This document shows, piece after piece, positions 44,304 to 56,479 of a stretch of DNA of 64,000 nucleotides. Location: contig JABYQQ010000007.1 of the NCBI GenBank assembly GCA_022605405.1, positions 2,232,001-2,296,000 on the forward strand, written 5' to 3'. The notes beneath the pieces are model-generated. The model was not told the origin of the DNA and did not search any database. It saw only the letters and a list, made by a program, of their open reading frames with translations. The stretch is from Earliella scabrosa (taxonomy: Eukaryota; Basidiomycota; Agaricomycetes; Polyporales; Polyporaceae). A program made the position numbers and the translations under genes. How positions within the stretch are numbered: the stretch's first letter is position 1; every line of letters begins with the position of its first letter.

Positions 44304-47300
44304 ATGGATTCATCTTCGTTTGCACCCGCCGACTTCTTCGTTGAGCCAGACCTACAGCCTCTCTACCCGACCCCTGCGCAGATCTCGGATCTGTTATCAC
44401 CCAATGTCGGCCTCGCGCCCTCGCAGAAGGCGGAGCTCGTCACGCACTGTGTTCTACGCGCATGCGTCTTCGCGGACATATCTCTGCTCTCATTCCTCCT
44501 CACCGACCCGCAGGCTCAGCAATACGTCGATCTCTCCAAGCAAGACGAGGATGGCCTCGGGTTGATTAGCATTGCTATCCTTGGGTTTGGTTCCGAGTCT
44601 GAACGGGACATCGAACGAGAGGAGTGCGTCCGATTGCTCGTGTCGGAGGGCTGCGATGTCAACTCAGCGGACTGTGGTACGCTCTCTGTTTGCTTCCGCC
44701 GCGATATACCTCATGCAATTGTCGTAGCCGGATGGACTCCGCTGCACTATGCCTCCCTGCTCTCACCGCCTACTCTGGTGTCCTACCTCCTCACCCACGG
44801 GTCTTCACCCCTCGCTCTCACAAGACGTCAACTGACCCCTTCGGACATTGTGACGGCCCACTCTACCGTTCCCGGAAGAGAAGACGTCGCACTGTTACTC
44901 GAAGAAGCCATGCGAGAAGCTGGGTGGAAGGGCGGTCGTATGGAAGAACAGCGGCGGATCCTTGAGAAGCGAATGCGGCGTCTGGGCAAGCGAAGGAACG
45001 TCCAGGAAGACATTCAGAAGGTCCTCGGTATTACATCAAGATGGTGGGGGGAGGAAGACATCCTCTCCGCGATCGACAACGACGACGACAGCGAGGATGA
45101 AACACCAAGTGATTCTGTGCTGGTACGTGCGACCGACCATGCGCCATGTCGTGTATCTCAGAGCGAGCTGCAGACTCCGCCGCCAGATTTTTCGTCCATG
45201 CTTGTCTTCTCCCCTATGTCGTTACCCGACATCTTCCAATCTCTGATCACCGATTTCGCTCCATCGCTTCGAAATGCTGAACCAGCAAACGCACTATATA
45301 TGTTAACGCGTTTCGCCTGCCTAAATTGCGATCACAATTGGGTCGAAGACCTAATCATAGGGGCGACTGACACCATTGAGGACGTATTCTTCGTAAGTGC
45401 TCCTAGATCACAGCTAAGAATTATCTGAGTAAACACGCATGCAGAGCCATGCGGAAGAGCCCACGTACTTGATCTTCTGGTTGTATAACACCACAATCTG
45501 GTTACATCTCATGCGATGCGACAACGCCATAAACCGGACCCTCGAAGCATTAGGTTCTCTTTCCCTGATAGAAGAGATCCTCAACTCCGTCTTCGGTATG
45601 TTCTACGACATGGAGATATTGGACGCCTCGCAGGCTAAAGCACGATCTAGTGTTCGTGATCCGTTTCGCGGAACGAAGGATAGACCAGCTACTAGATGCT
45701 GCGTTACTTGACTATTCTCCCCTATCCAGTGAATTCGACACGATCCAGTTTGAAGGAGAGTGGTCGTTTCTACGATCATTTGGAGGAGGAAAGAAGAAAG
45801 CGAACGGGACAGCGCCTAGTCCTGGCGCCAGCCGAGGCGGCGCACCAATGTCGCCAACACAAACGAGCAGACCGCCCTCTCCCCCTCCCCAGCCCTCGAC
45901 ATCTCCACCCAATCGCGGCTTCGCTTCTATCAGACAGACATTCACTCGCGCGCGTGGAACGTCATCAGCAACGCCCCTACAATCGCTATTCTCTGATGCT
46001 CAACAACCGCCTCCAGCCTCTCCAAAAGATGTCATTTCCTTCATGACTGCGCTGCATACACTGCTGACGCTGGCCGGTGTCAATCCTGCGCTAATAGTGC
46101 AATTTTGGTCCCAAGTGATGTACTGGACTGCTTGTGAGTTCTGCTCCATGCGTTTTTGTCTTCGGCGGTATGCTTATGGTCAACAGGCGAGATTTTCAAC
46201 CGTGTCCTCACGCGCAAGAAGTATCTGTGTCGGTATGGCGCCTTATAGTCCTATCGCTTATGCGGGGCTGCTCTGAACATGTCGCTGTAGGTCACGAGCT
46301 GTTCAGATCAGCGTGAACCTGGGCGTCATCGAGGAGTGGATAGGAAATATGGAGCTGCCGAAGAATATCGGCTCCCACTTTGCGCCTGTCCATGATCTCT
46401 TGAACTGGCTACAGGTTCGTCTGTTCACCATAGATCTGCCGAAGACTTATCCAAAGTTTCTGTAGTGCTTATCATCTATCACCGAGTTTCCAAGTCTCAT
46501 CGCGACGATCCAAACTATGAAGCATCTCAATCCCTTGCAGGTTCGAATGCCATGCTTTACTCGTATGTTGGCATGACTGTTCAGCTCGCTGCTAGATGCG
46601 TCGCGCAGTTCGAGATTACAAGTACGAGGTCAACGAAGGTCGCATGACTGAGGAATGCAATCAGTATCTGCAGCAACTGCAGAAGGACTGGGAGAGGCAC
46701 CGCGTCAAACTTGGTGTTGAGCAGCTGCGGAAGGAGGTGCGCACGGCTCTGTTTCTCTCGGAATATAGCCGTTAACCCTTGTTATCCAGATTGGCGAGCG
46801 AGAACGGGAGCGGGAGGAGAGTAGCGCATCTCCATCCCTTCACGACGTCCCAATCCACTCAGAACCATCTTCCTTGACACCATCCATCGAACCATCCGCA
46901 GCTCAGCGTTCCATCGACGCGCTCTTTGACCGGACGCAGGAGAAGTTGCTCTGGGAACCCGCAAAGGCTCCAGATCCTCTTGGCGAGCTGCTTGACTCAC
47001 GACACATGCTTCCTCTGCTGCTCCCTTCCGACCCTCGCATGCTTGGTGCGCTACCAACGAAGCCAGCAAGCCTCGATGATGAGAAACGCTCCAGTATTCG
47101 CCTCAGCGTCGACAGCTCCAGTCGAAGTGCAAGCCGCGCAAGCTTCGGAAACAGGGGTGCGATGGGGTGGCGGTTTAGCAAGCAGCTGCGCGACGTGGGC
47201 CCTACTACCCTCCAATGGGTCGACGGGAGCAGGGCTGCGGCGCGGTGGACCAGGCCAGACCCGATAGAACCGGAAGAAGACGATGAGAAACCCCCACCGC

Positions 47301-47470
47301 CTTACTCACCCGAGGAGCCGTCTGCGGAAGGCGATGAGCTTAAGGTAGACACCTCCGTGCACCTGACGGTGCTCACGCGCGCGCCGTCTGGGCGGAGTAG
47401 GGGTCGGGCGAGTATGGCGGGCGGAACGCCCATAGAGAGGGAGTCGTCCATATCAACAACGATAGGATGA
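44304..47470 (+). CDS. Ankyrin-repeat and DIL (dilute) domain protein
   Basis: Start MDSSSFAPADFFVEPD at 44304. The first part has ankyrin repeats (DEDGLGLISIAILGF, VRLLVSEGCDVNSADC, then GWTPLHYASLLSPP and VSYLLTHGSSPLAL). The centre and C-terminal half carry a DIL domain like that in the cargo end of class V myosins: HAEEPTYLIFWLYNTTIWLH, LIEEILNSVFVFVIRFAERR, FMTALHTLLTLAGVNPALIV, YWTACEIFNRVLTRKKYLCR, ISVNLGVIEEWIGNMELP and HLNPLQMRRAVRDYKYEVN. No myosin motor is present. About seven introns; a disordered Pro-rich insert splits the DIL region and the tail is Pro/Glu-rich. Stop at 47468-47470. Probably an adaptor in vesicle or membrane traffic; role not established. Confidence 0.85.
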
Positions 47471-48107
47471 CGCTTTTATTGCTAGCTGAGCGTTGCTTTC
47501 TAGGTTGTTGCTGAAGCTGTGGAACGGACCCTGAATGATCAATGTTGCATTGCTGTCGTCTCACATGATGTATGTAGATCCCGCCGCTGTATATTGTCCA
47601 GTCTTGCATACCCGCTCGATCGAGATCCCACTGAGTTGCGTGGCTGAGCCATGGTGGATCGCAGGATGGAGTGGAAGGCATGTCTTCGATATTGCATCAA
47701 GTTCACTGGTTGACTCTTATCCTCAAGTCCGACATCGCCGAGCACGCCGAGCGGCACACTGAGTGCATTAGCCTTGTCCTTCTCATTGCCATCTCCTGCA
47801 TTGCGTTTCATCGTCTCAATTCACGCAGCAGCCCACCAATGGTCGGGTGATCATCGTCCTATAGAGTGGACCCTTGCACTTCCTCCATGGGAAGGCGACG
47901 GCGGCGGGACGGGCCGCGTGGCTGAGCTTAGAAAGCTGCACTTATCTCCATCGGACGGGGTGGGTAGGTACATATCTCCACCGTTCGTGGGACTAACGTT
48001 AACGCACTGCAGGTCTCTTTTGACTGCCCATTCGTACGTCCAAGCACATACAGCTGAGCATCCGCAGGTGCTGTTGAAGGTCGGACTGTTGAAACGCACT
48101 GCTACTA
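47471..48107. other. Intergenic region upstream of the DLH/SnoaL-like gene
   Basis: About 640 bases. No protein-like frame; no repeat or RNA gene seen. Confidence 0.5.
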
Positions 48108-50026
48108 TGCCTCGTGTATTCGCAAACCCTGTCACGTCCGTCGCGAAACCCGCAACGCTGGTGCTTCTCATCCCAGACGAGCAAGCCTCGTGGGGCCAGC
48201 AGGCGAGTGCATGCCTTTGCAATGCCAATTCTACCACGGGCCATTGACACAGTGCGGTCACATTGTAGCTCAGCGAAGAAGGATACGATGCCATCCTAAT
48301 CACCTACCCGAGCCCGGCAGACCTACTGCAATCGAACATCGCCGACGCGCGTGGCAAGCTCGGGCCCGATACCGAATGGGCTCTTTTGACGTATGGCCTC
48401 GAAAGCGGGAATCTCACCTTCGCAAGCCAGCTTATCGGGGCCGCGAAGCTCAAGGCGGTGGCACACTACTGCCCCCAGATCGAGGACGGCAAGGGGCTTG
48501 TTCACGAATTCGCCGACGGGTCCGCAGTCCCGTGCGTTCTCGTTCATTTCCGCACCCGCACGTCTTCCTGATCACAGACTGACGCAATGACCGTTCATGA
48601 TCTGCAGTACCATAATCCATCTCGCCGCGAAGCAGGAGGCCCTGCACGCCTCCCTGCAGGCGATCGCGGAGGAGAAGGCGACGGGCATACCAACGTCTCG
48701 TCCGCCCCCGGTGACGATCTACACGTACCCCTTCGTCTCCTCTTCGCCTCCTTTCCCGTTCGAGGCCGGGCCCCCGATCGACCACGCGAGCGGGAAGATC
48801 AAGACGGTTGCGCCGTACTTGCGCTCGGCGAACAACCTCTCGTACACGCGCACGCTTGAGGTGCTTCGCAGGGAGCTCGGCCCTCATTACCCGCTTGAGA
48901 AGCTGTGGGAGAGGCACGCGTACTACGTGAGTCGCTCTGGGGTGGCCATTATGAGGCATGCACCTACTAAGTAGCTTCGAACAGGAATTCGCAGAACGGG
49001 ACTCCGTGAGTAAGTGCTCGATCGATGTCGAAGACAGCAGTCCAGTCGCTCAGCTGTACCGTTTTTCCCGCCTTTCCAGAAACAATGTCGACCATGGTAC
49101 GTATTGCGTCCGGTCCGAGAGGGTTCGAGGGTTGAATGCGCGCAAGGTGTCGACGCCATATGTGAACCACGTTCCTACGATGACCGGCGGCGTGGGTTTC
49201 GAGGACCTCGCCAGATTCTACAAGGTCCGTTGATCAAACTTACACCGAGTGCAGCTGTGAAGAGCTTACCGGAGATGCCTCATCGTAGTATCATTTCGTC
49301 CGAGAGAATGTGAGCGTCCTTCAGCGTTTACCGCGTCGTCTCCGGAAGTCATCGTCGGCGTTAGGTTACTCCCCCGGACTCCGAGCTGATCACCATATCA
49401 CGAACGAGTAAGTCTGTTGTAGCCTCGACTAGGCGTGATCACTTAATCCCGGTGTTCTGTGAAGTCGGCGCGGACAGAGTCATCGACGAGATGATCTTCA
49501 AGTGCACGCACACGACTGTGAGCTGCGAAGCCTTCATATCCGTTGAGGAGTGTTTTAAGTGCGGGAGAACTTGCAGGAGATCGACTACTTTTTGCCGGGC
49601 ATCAAACCGACGGGGAAGCCTCTGGAGATTGCGCTCGTTGGGGTGGTTGCATTCCGCGGCGATAAGCTGACATTTGAGTACGTCCGCGCACGCTGACTGA
49701 GGGTAGTTGAGTATTGACATGCAGGACCTCTTAGGCATATGTGGGTTATGGTTTTACTTACGCGTCGAAAGCGCGTCGCTCATGGACCATCTGTCCTTTG
49801 CAGCTATTGGGACCAAGCATCTGCACTCGTTCAGGTATGCACAACGCGCCTGTGATCGACGTGTTGTAGAAGTCGCTGACAACTTTCCCAGCTCGGCCTT
49901 CTCAAGCCAGGAGATCTGCCCATCGCGGGTATCGAGGTCGCGCGCAAGGTTGTTGACCCATTCGGTCAGCCGAGCAACACGTTGTTGGAGAGGTGGAAGG
50001 AAAGCGAGGGCTTGCCCCTCAACTGA
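48108..50026 (+). CDS. Dienelactone hydrolase-like plus SnoaL/NTF2-like fusion protein
   Basis: Start MPRVFANPVTSVAKPATLVL at 48108. The N-terminal half resembles dienelactone hydrolase/carboxymethylenebutenolidase (LSEEGYDAILITYPS, AKLKAVAHYCPQIEDG, IYTYPFVSSSPPFPF), but the expected Cys nucleophile motif is replaced by LLTYGLESGNL. The C-terminal half is a SnoaL/NTF2-like fold (EFAERDSV, PYVNHVPTMTGGVGFEDLAR, FYK, SRTVGADRVIDEMIF, TEIDYFLPGIKPTG, HIYWDQASALVQLGLL). About eight introns; one exon is only 6 nt (49735-49740, GCATAT), required to read FEHIYWDQ. Stop TGA 50024-50026. Such fungal two-domain proteins are often labelled carboxymethylenebutenolidase, but activity is unproven; the DLH half is probably not an ordinary hydrolase here. 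Confidence 0.85.
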
Positions 50027-50599
50027 ACGCAAGATTGATGGCCTGGACCAACGGGACTCGGAGGTAAATATTGATGTGTCCCGGTCGTAGGCTGAATTGC
50101 GCGCGTAGCGGGTGCGCCGTGGCTATGAGACTTGCTGCGCTGGTGCGGCCACAGGCCGCTCGGCAAATCTGGTGGCCATAGCCCGTGTGGCGTCTGTGAC
50201 CATGTCGTTGAGTTAGCAAACATGAAACTGGGCACAACTGCGTCAGTAAGAAGCATCACAACACACATCGAGTGTGAGTGTGGTGTTGGTGTTGGCGAGC
50301 AAGCGCGACGTCATCGCACGGACAAGCATAAGCGGGCTTAAAGCGGGGCGCCTATATACACGGGCACTGGGCAGAGCGGCAGAGGGCTGGAAGAGGCATT
50401 GACGGCCGGGGCAGTACAGGGAAGAGGACATGGCCGTGCAAGTGAATGTGCCAAGTCGCCATGGCCGCTGCCGTGTGTCAATGTCATATATTCCCTCGCG
50501 CTCTGCTGCGCTCCTGTATTCTCTTCCTTCACCACCACTTCCTTCATCTTCCTCTGACTCTTTCAGCCACTATCCTACGCCTCTCACCTAACGACCGTC
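50027..50599. promoter_or_regulatory. Upstream region of the rhomboid gene
   Basis: About 570 bases. TATATA at 50353-50358 lies about 245 bases before the next ATG, with a pyrimidine-rich leader (50510-50595) after it; a plausible promoter. No coding frame seen. Confidence 0.45.
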
Positions 50600-52643
50600 A
50601 TGTCCTCCGCTCCTAATGCACGCGCCCGCTCGCCATCGCCCGACGCCGACTCGAAGCCACTCCTAGATCCTGGACATGCTGAAGCCGGCTCCTCACACGA
50701 GTTCCACAATCCCGTCTACCAGCCCGACTACAGGTACAGCTACACGGATGAGAACCTCAAGTACTATCCAAGCGGCCCCGACCAGTCTCAAGCGAAGATA
50801 GACGAGCCATTCACCCCAAAGCCGGAGCAGTACAGCAAACCGCAGGAGTATGCCCACCAGACCCGTTACGCGGATATGGGTGCGTTACCAGTGCATGTTG
50901 CTGCGGGGTCGTAGCAATGAACGCGTGCGCAGACTACGCAGAACCGCCGTCCACATTCGCTGCGACGAAATCGCGAGCCATGAATGACGAGAGACCTAAC
51001 ATGTTCAAGAGGTACTTTGGTCTCTACCCTCTCCCCCAGCGGATAGAGGACAAGAAGCGAGGCGTTGGCGTGCAGACATATCCCATAGCATGTGCGATCC
51101 ATCCTCTCAGCTCAATTGACGACTTGCGCTGATCCACGGGTGTAGGCTGGGCACTGTCTGCAGTGATGCTAGGGATCATCATCTACGAGTTGGTTACGAA
51201 CCAGAAGACTCAAGGATCGCCCTTTTCCTTCAAGGTCTGTCGTTGTCTTGCTTGGCCTCAGCGTGTCTTCGTATTTACTGGCCATGTAGCCCGTCGTGAA
51301 CCCTATGCTGGGACCTTCAACGTCCGCTTTGATTCAACTAGGTGCACGGTTCCCCCCGTGTATGAAGAGTGTGGCGGACTTCCCCTTAACGACACCGCTT
51401 CCCTGTCAGTCCTTCTCCCCACTGTTGATGAAATTGCCTCACGATCACTCCCTCTAGGCCTCAACAACACTGCGAATCCACCAACCGAACTGTGCTCACT
51501 CGAGGATATCTGTGGATTTGGCGGTTTCAACAATGAGGCACCGAATCAATCGTTCAGGTGCGTTCATCCGCATAATATAACAACATAGAACTTCCTGGCC
51601 AACTGAAGCACGCGCTAGGTTCATTACGCCCATATTCCTTCATGCTGGCTTGATCCACTTCCTACTCAACATGCTGGCACAAATGACTGTCGCTGCGCAG
51701 GTATGCTCATCTAGCAGTAAACACGGGTGATTGGCTAATCAAAAGTCAGGCTGAAAGAGAGATGGGCAGCATCGCATTCCTCATCCTCTACTTTGCAGCG
51801 GGTATCTTCGGGTACGTCGATGTTTGCCCCCCATGTCATCGTGATACTCATTATCGCGGACAGTAACGTGCTGGGTGGCAATTTCTCCCTCGTCGGGGCA
51901 CCCTCCGTTGGTGCCAGCGGTGCCATTTTTGGGACCATTGCAGTATGTGACCTCTATCTGGAGTAGTTGAATTGAAAGCTGATTTTCCCTATAGGTCGCA
52001 TGGGTAGACCTGTTCGCACACTGGAGATATCATTACCAACCGGGCAAGAAGGTGGGTCTTCGCAATCCACAACACCCACGCCGCGCTGACGAGCACATAG
52101 TTGGTATTCATGATCATCGAGTTGGTGATTGGTGTCGCCATCGGCTTCATTCCATGTACGTCATGACACATGCCTACTGGGGCTTGAACTTACCCTCCTA
52201 TGTTAGATGTGGACAACTTCGCTCACCTCGGTGGCCTCCTCATGGGACTGCTTGCGGCCATGGCTCTTTACCCCATAATCAGTCCTTCGACCCGGCATCG
52301 GTTCATCGTGATCGGCCTTCGACTAGCAGCAGTTCCGTTGGCCATTGTCCTATTCGTTGTTCTGATCCGCAACTTCTACACGTCGGATCCCTACGCAGGT
52401 AAGTACGCGAACGCCGTAGGGGTAGCCAGTGCTGATTAATGCAATGTGCATTCCAGCATGCACATGGTGCCGATACCTCTCATGCATCCCTTCTAGCATC
52501 AATAACCACTGCAAGGGGTGAGTGTCGAGTACAGTGTCTTGTCTTGATCCCGACCTAATGAATGCTCTTTTCCTCGCTCTTCGCGCGGCGGATTCATCAG
52601 AACTGGTAAGTTGGACGCTTCCATCTCTTCTTCCGCAGAATGA
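50600..52643 (+). CDS. Rhomboid-family intramembrane serine protease
   Basis: Start MSSAPNARARSPSPDADSKP at 50600 with a cytosolic Pro/Ser/Tyr-rich N-terminus. The first membrane segment is WALSAVMLGIIIYELV. A luminal loop (CGGL-type in related genes; here NPMLGPSTSALIQLGARFPP) leads to FITPIFLHAGLIHFLLNMLAQ, AEREMGSIAFLILYFAAGIFG, the catalytic serine in SVGASGAIFG, and the catalytic histidine in VDNFAHLGGLLMG. The tail AAVPLAIVLFVVLIRNFY spans the membrane and ends NHCKGTGKLDASISSSAE at TGA 52641-52643. About nine short introns. A seven-segment secretory-pathway (Golgi/plasma membrane) rhomboid is likely; substrates are unknown. A GTAAG...CAG stretch in the last exon (52606-52638) is only 33 nt and probably not an intron. 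Confidence 0.9.
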
Positions 52644-53041
52644 CGAACTTTATTCTCTAGGGTACAACATGGTATCGAGCAGCTCATCGTCCATCTAATC
52701 TCTGTTCGGATGCTCGGTTCGTGACGGTGCTACCATACATTGTGTTTTCATGCGCTCGTGGACGCTTGGACTTCATCTCCTCAGTTTACGCACTTTGCTC
52801 TCGTTGCATCGACCCTTTGTTTAGCTACTTTTCAGCAAGAACTGTACAGTTCGACAATGACTCTTCATGGACTGACATCAATGTCATTGCAGTGATTCTC
52901 GACCCCATTCCAGTGTGTTTAGGGACCAGTACATACTCGAAGCTCCGGGCGCTTACATAACGAGTGATTGGGCTTGTACCATGCATGTACACGCTCAGGT
53001 GAGCCATGGGTCGGTTACGATATCTGGAAATTTTGGGTCGT

Positions 53042-53057
53042 CAGATAACTTCCGACC
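53042..53057 (+). repeat. Direct repeat, copy 1 (CAGATAACTTCCGACC)
   Basis: This 16-base word occurs again, exactly, at 53178-53193, 136 bases further on. Chance recurrence of 16 bases in so short a stretch is unlikely. The copies flank an inverted repeat (53091-53103 with 53148-53160) and a shorter inverted pair, CCGGCGCTT/AAGCGCCGG (53056-53064 and 53132-53140). Confidence 0.75.
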
Positions 53058-53090
53058 GGCGCTTCCATACTGGAGCGTTGTGCCCCAGAC

Positions 53091-53160
53091 ATCGAACAGA
53101 TATCGAGCAAACCGATATTGGAGCGAGGTCTAAGCGCCGGCTGCAAAATATCTGTTCGAT
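53091..53160. repeat. Inverted repeat (arms 13 nt)
   Basis: ATCGAACAGATAT at 53091-53103 is the exact reverse complement of ATATCTGTTCGAT at 53148-53160, with a 44-base loop. It lies between the two copies of the 16-base direct repeat. Could be a hairpin in RNA, a palindromic protein site, or a remnant of a small transposable element. Confidence 0.75.
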
Positions 53161-53206
53161 ACCCAGGGCCGCGCTGGCAGATAACTTCCGACCAAATACC
53201 CAGGGC
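53159..53206 (+). repeat. Direct repeat pair ATACCCAGGGC
   Basis: The 11-base word lies at 53159-53169 and 53196-53206, bracketing the second copy of the 16-base repeat (53178-53193). This suggests a decayed tandem or a short mobile-element scar. Confidence 0.6.
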
Positions 53207-53576
53207 GCCCGGTGCACACCTGGGCGTGTATGCATATGGAGATTCTCCAGTCTTTCCACACGGCTGTACACCCCTCTCGTCCTTGAACTACCATAGCGTT
53301 CGTCCCCCCGGCGGTCTGCGGATCACTCGTTTCCGTGAGGCTTGGCAAAAATAGCTCACACGACCTGAAGGTAGCGGGACATTGAAGTGGAGATACATCT
53401 TGCCCTTGCGCGTCATCCGCAGTCAACCATTGTCAAGCCCTTCCCCGGACGTGGCATCGGCCCTCCGACCCACGGAAATACCTCTCGGGACCTCCTTTAG
53501 ACACCCCATGCTGCCTGGACGCCTCTAGAATCTTATCTCCTATCTCACTCACGCTGACGACCGTCGACAAGACGTC

Positions 53577-56479
53577 ATGCCTCCGAGGCGCTTCCAGTTC
53601 TCTCTCAACCCCTTATGGCCGCACTACTTGTCATGGGCATGCGTCGGGATAGCGGTGGTGCTTGGACTTCTGCGTTATGGGATAATAGGTATGTGGTTCT
53701 CATCCCAGCCTTCGTTTGTCCAGGGGACTAGGTTCACAGGTCATGGGGCAGACCGACCAGATCCTCTGCATTGTCATGACCTACTCACGGAGGGCCGATG
53801 GTTGGACAGGAAGTTCAGGAATTGGCAGCCGGATGGTACGTGCTTTGTTGGCTTATTTTCAGATCCAATTGTTGAGCGGAATGAAACGGCGCAGGCTGCA
53901 TGATGTACCAGTACCAACCCAAGGACGTCTCCACCTGTATGAAGTCAAGACGCGTCGTCTTCGTTGGCGACTCTGTCACAAGACAACTATTCTTCCAATT
54001 TACACACGCAGTCGATAAGACGCTTCCTTCAGGCCCTCCAGACGACGACCACAAGCATGAGGACTACACCTATACCTCCACGTCGGACGTCCAGCTTCAA
54101 TTCTTCTGGGATCCGTTCTTGAATACCAGCCAAATCGAGACTCTCCTGCATCCGTCATACCGCATGGCTCCGTCAGACGAGCCTGCGTTGCTTGTCCTTG
54201 GCTCCGGCCTATGGTACCTCCGCTATTCGAGCTCTGGTGGTCTCCCGGCATGGGAAGCCAAGATAGAAGCCACACTTGCTGCTATCGCGCAAGCACCGCA
54301 CCCAATTGCAGACACGGTCGTCGTGCTACCAGTAGAGGATGTCGTACCCTCCAAACTTTCTAGCGACCGCGCCAAGTCCATGCAGGCCTCGGATATCGAT
54401 GCGATGAACTCGGACCTCCTTCACAGGATTCAGCCCCCAGCGCTGCGCGACCCATTCTCTTTCCTACCCATCCCGGCGAGTCGACCGAAGGGCCTTCCTG
54501 TGTTCTTGCCGCTGGTGTTCAACCAGATGCTGCATCCGTCACAGACCGAGGATGGCCTGCACTTCTCCGACCTCGTCGTGACCATGCAGGCGCAGGTCCT
54601 TCTGAACCTGCGGTGCAACGATGTGTTGCCTAAGACGTTCCCAATGGACAAGACGTGCTGTCGGTCATACCCCACGCCTGCGCCATTGCATCTCCTGTTG
54701 CTCGCAGGTGTGATCCTGTGGGGACCGATCAGTTGGCTTGTAGCCCGCAGATTCAGTACGTCTTCTAGCACATCGGTACGCATAACCCCCCTCACTGACT
54801 GTCGACAGGTCCGCGTTCGTCTGGTCTTCCTCTCATTAGAGACGAAGAAGTGCCAGCCCTTGTCGTCAGCTTCGCGTCTGCTCTAATCTACCTTGGCGAT
54901 CGTACTGGGTATTGGCTGAAGGAGCAGAAACAGTTCGACCCATGGACGTTTGCATTCTTGATGCTGTTGAGTCTCGCCCTTGGACTGCTCACAGTTACTC
55001 GAGCGGACAAGGACCTTGGGTTCTTGAATAGGGAACAAACCGATGAGTGGAAGGGATGGATGCAGAGTGAGTTCTGATGCTTCGCGGTCGCGGAAGTCAC
55101 CAGGCTGACCTCGAGCCCACAGTCGCGATCCTGATTTACCATTACACTGGCGCGTCGAAGATCTCAGGCATCTACAACCCCATCCGTGTTCTTGTCGCTT
55201 CCTACCTGTTCATGACTGGGTATGGCCATACGACCTTCTACGTCAAGAAGGCGGACTTCGGTCTTCTGCGAGTCGCGCAGGTATGTATCGTCTTATCTTC
55301 ACTGTTTGGAGTTCAGAGTACTCACGCACTCTATTATAGGTAATGGTCCGCCTGAACTTGCTCACCTTGCTTCTCGCCTACATCATGAACACCGACTACC
55401 TGTTCTACTACTTCGCACCCCTGGTCTCCTTCTGGTACCTTATAATCTACGCGACCATGGCCGTCGGCGCGCCGTATAATGACCGCACCCCCTTCCTCAT
55501 CGCCAAGATCTTGCTCTCCATGGCATTCGTCACGATGCTCATGAGCCAGTCGTGGATAATGGAGACACTATTCGAGTTCCTGGAGCGCTTCTGCAACATC
55601 CATTGGTCGGCTCGGGAGTGGGCCTTCCGCGTCAACCTCGATCTTTGGATCGTCTACTTTGGAATGTTCACCGCGCTTGCGGTGATGAAGATCCGCGAGC
55701 ACCGTCTAACAGACCACCCTCGGTGGCACGTGGCCGTCAAGGGAGGTGCCGGTTTGTCGGCGGTGATTTTGCTGTGGTTCTTCGCCTTCGAGCTATCCCA
55801 GTCCGATAAGTTCGCCTACAACTTGTGGCATCCATACGTCTCCTTCCTCCCCATCGGCGCGTTTGTTGTCTTGCGCAACGCCAGCGCCATTCTGCGCTCC
55901 GGCTCCTCCCGCATGTTCGCATTCATCGGCACATGCTCGCTCGAGACATTCATCATCCAGTACCACTTGTGGCTCGCCGGAGATACCAAGGGCATCCTGA
56001 AGGTCATACCCGGACGCCATTCGCGATCCCTCAACCTGCTCCTCACTACCGTCGTGTTCATCTACATCTCCCACCTAGTCGCCAAAGCGACTGGGGAGAT
56101 CACGAATTGGATATGCGGAAACCCGAAGGCCCAGTCGCTACCAACGACGTCTCAGCAAGTTCACGCCAACGCTTCTTCCTCGCGACGTCCAGATCCACCA
56201 CAACCGCAGTCGGAGGAGGGCCAGGAGGTCATCTTCATGGTACCGCAGGATGATGAACCACGCAAGGACCGCGAAGGGAACTCTCTCCCTCCTGAACCAG
56301 ACACGCCTGCAAGACCGCGTCGATGGATAGATCGTCTCGCGGAGGGCTCGTCGCCTCAACCGTCGCCGGGCTTCCGGGTGTGGTACGGAGACTCTGAGTG
56401 GCAGCCGGGGTTGAAGACGAAGTTGCTCATAGGCGTGGGCGTGATGTGGCTGCTGAACCTCATGTGGCCAAGACCGTAG
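53577..56479 (+). CDS. CAS1-type polysaccharide O-acetyltransferase, multi-pass membrane protein
   Basis: Start [18 protein letters not shown] at 53577. The N-terminal anchor ([22 protein letters not shown]) leads to a PC-esterase-like luminal domain with the GDSVTRQL block (catalytic Ser in GDS), [16 protein letters not shown] and, near its end, HFSD in [11 protein letters not shown], giving the second Asp/His pair. Then come about ten membrane segments of the Cas1p acyltransferase domain (e.g. [70 protein letters not shown]). The relative in Cryptococcus, CAS1, O-acetylates capsule glucuronoxylomannan; here the substrate is probably a wall or secreted polysaccharide. Five introns, first one 53695-53760 region. 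Stop 56477-56479. Confidence 0.93.

Larger units (their letters stand above)
52644..53576. other. Intergenic region with a cluster of degenerate repeats
   Basis: About 930 bases without a credible gene. The stretch 53042-53206 is packed with short repeats (see the repeat entries); the remainder is unremarkable and includes the promoter of the Cas1-type gene. Confidence 0.5.

Noticed and set aside
52606..52638. Possible 33-nt intron (GTAAG...GCAG) near the end of the rhomboid gene, implying a 5-nt exon
   Set aside because: Too short to be spliced; its length is a multiple of three and the reading frame ends at the same stop either way, so an unspliced reading is simplest.
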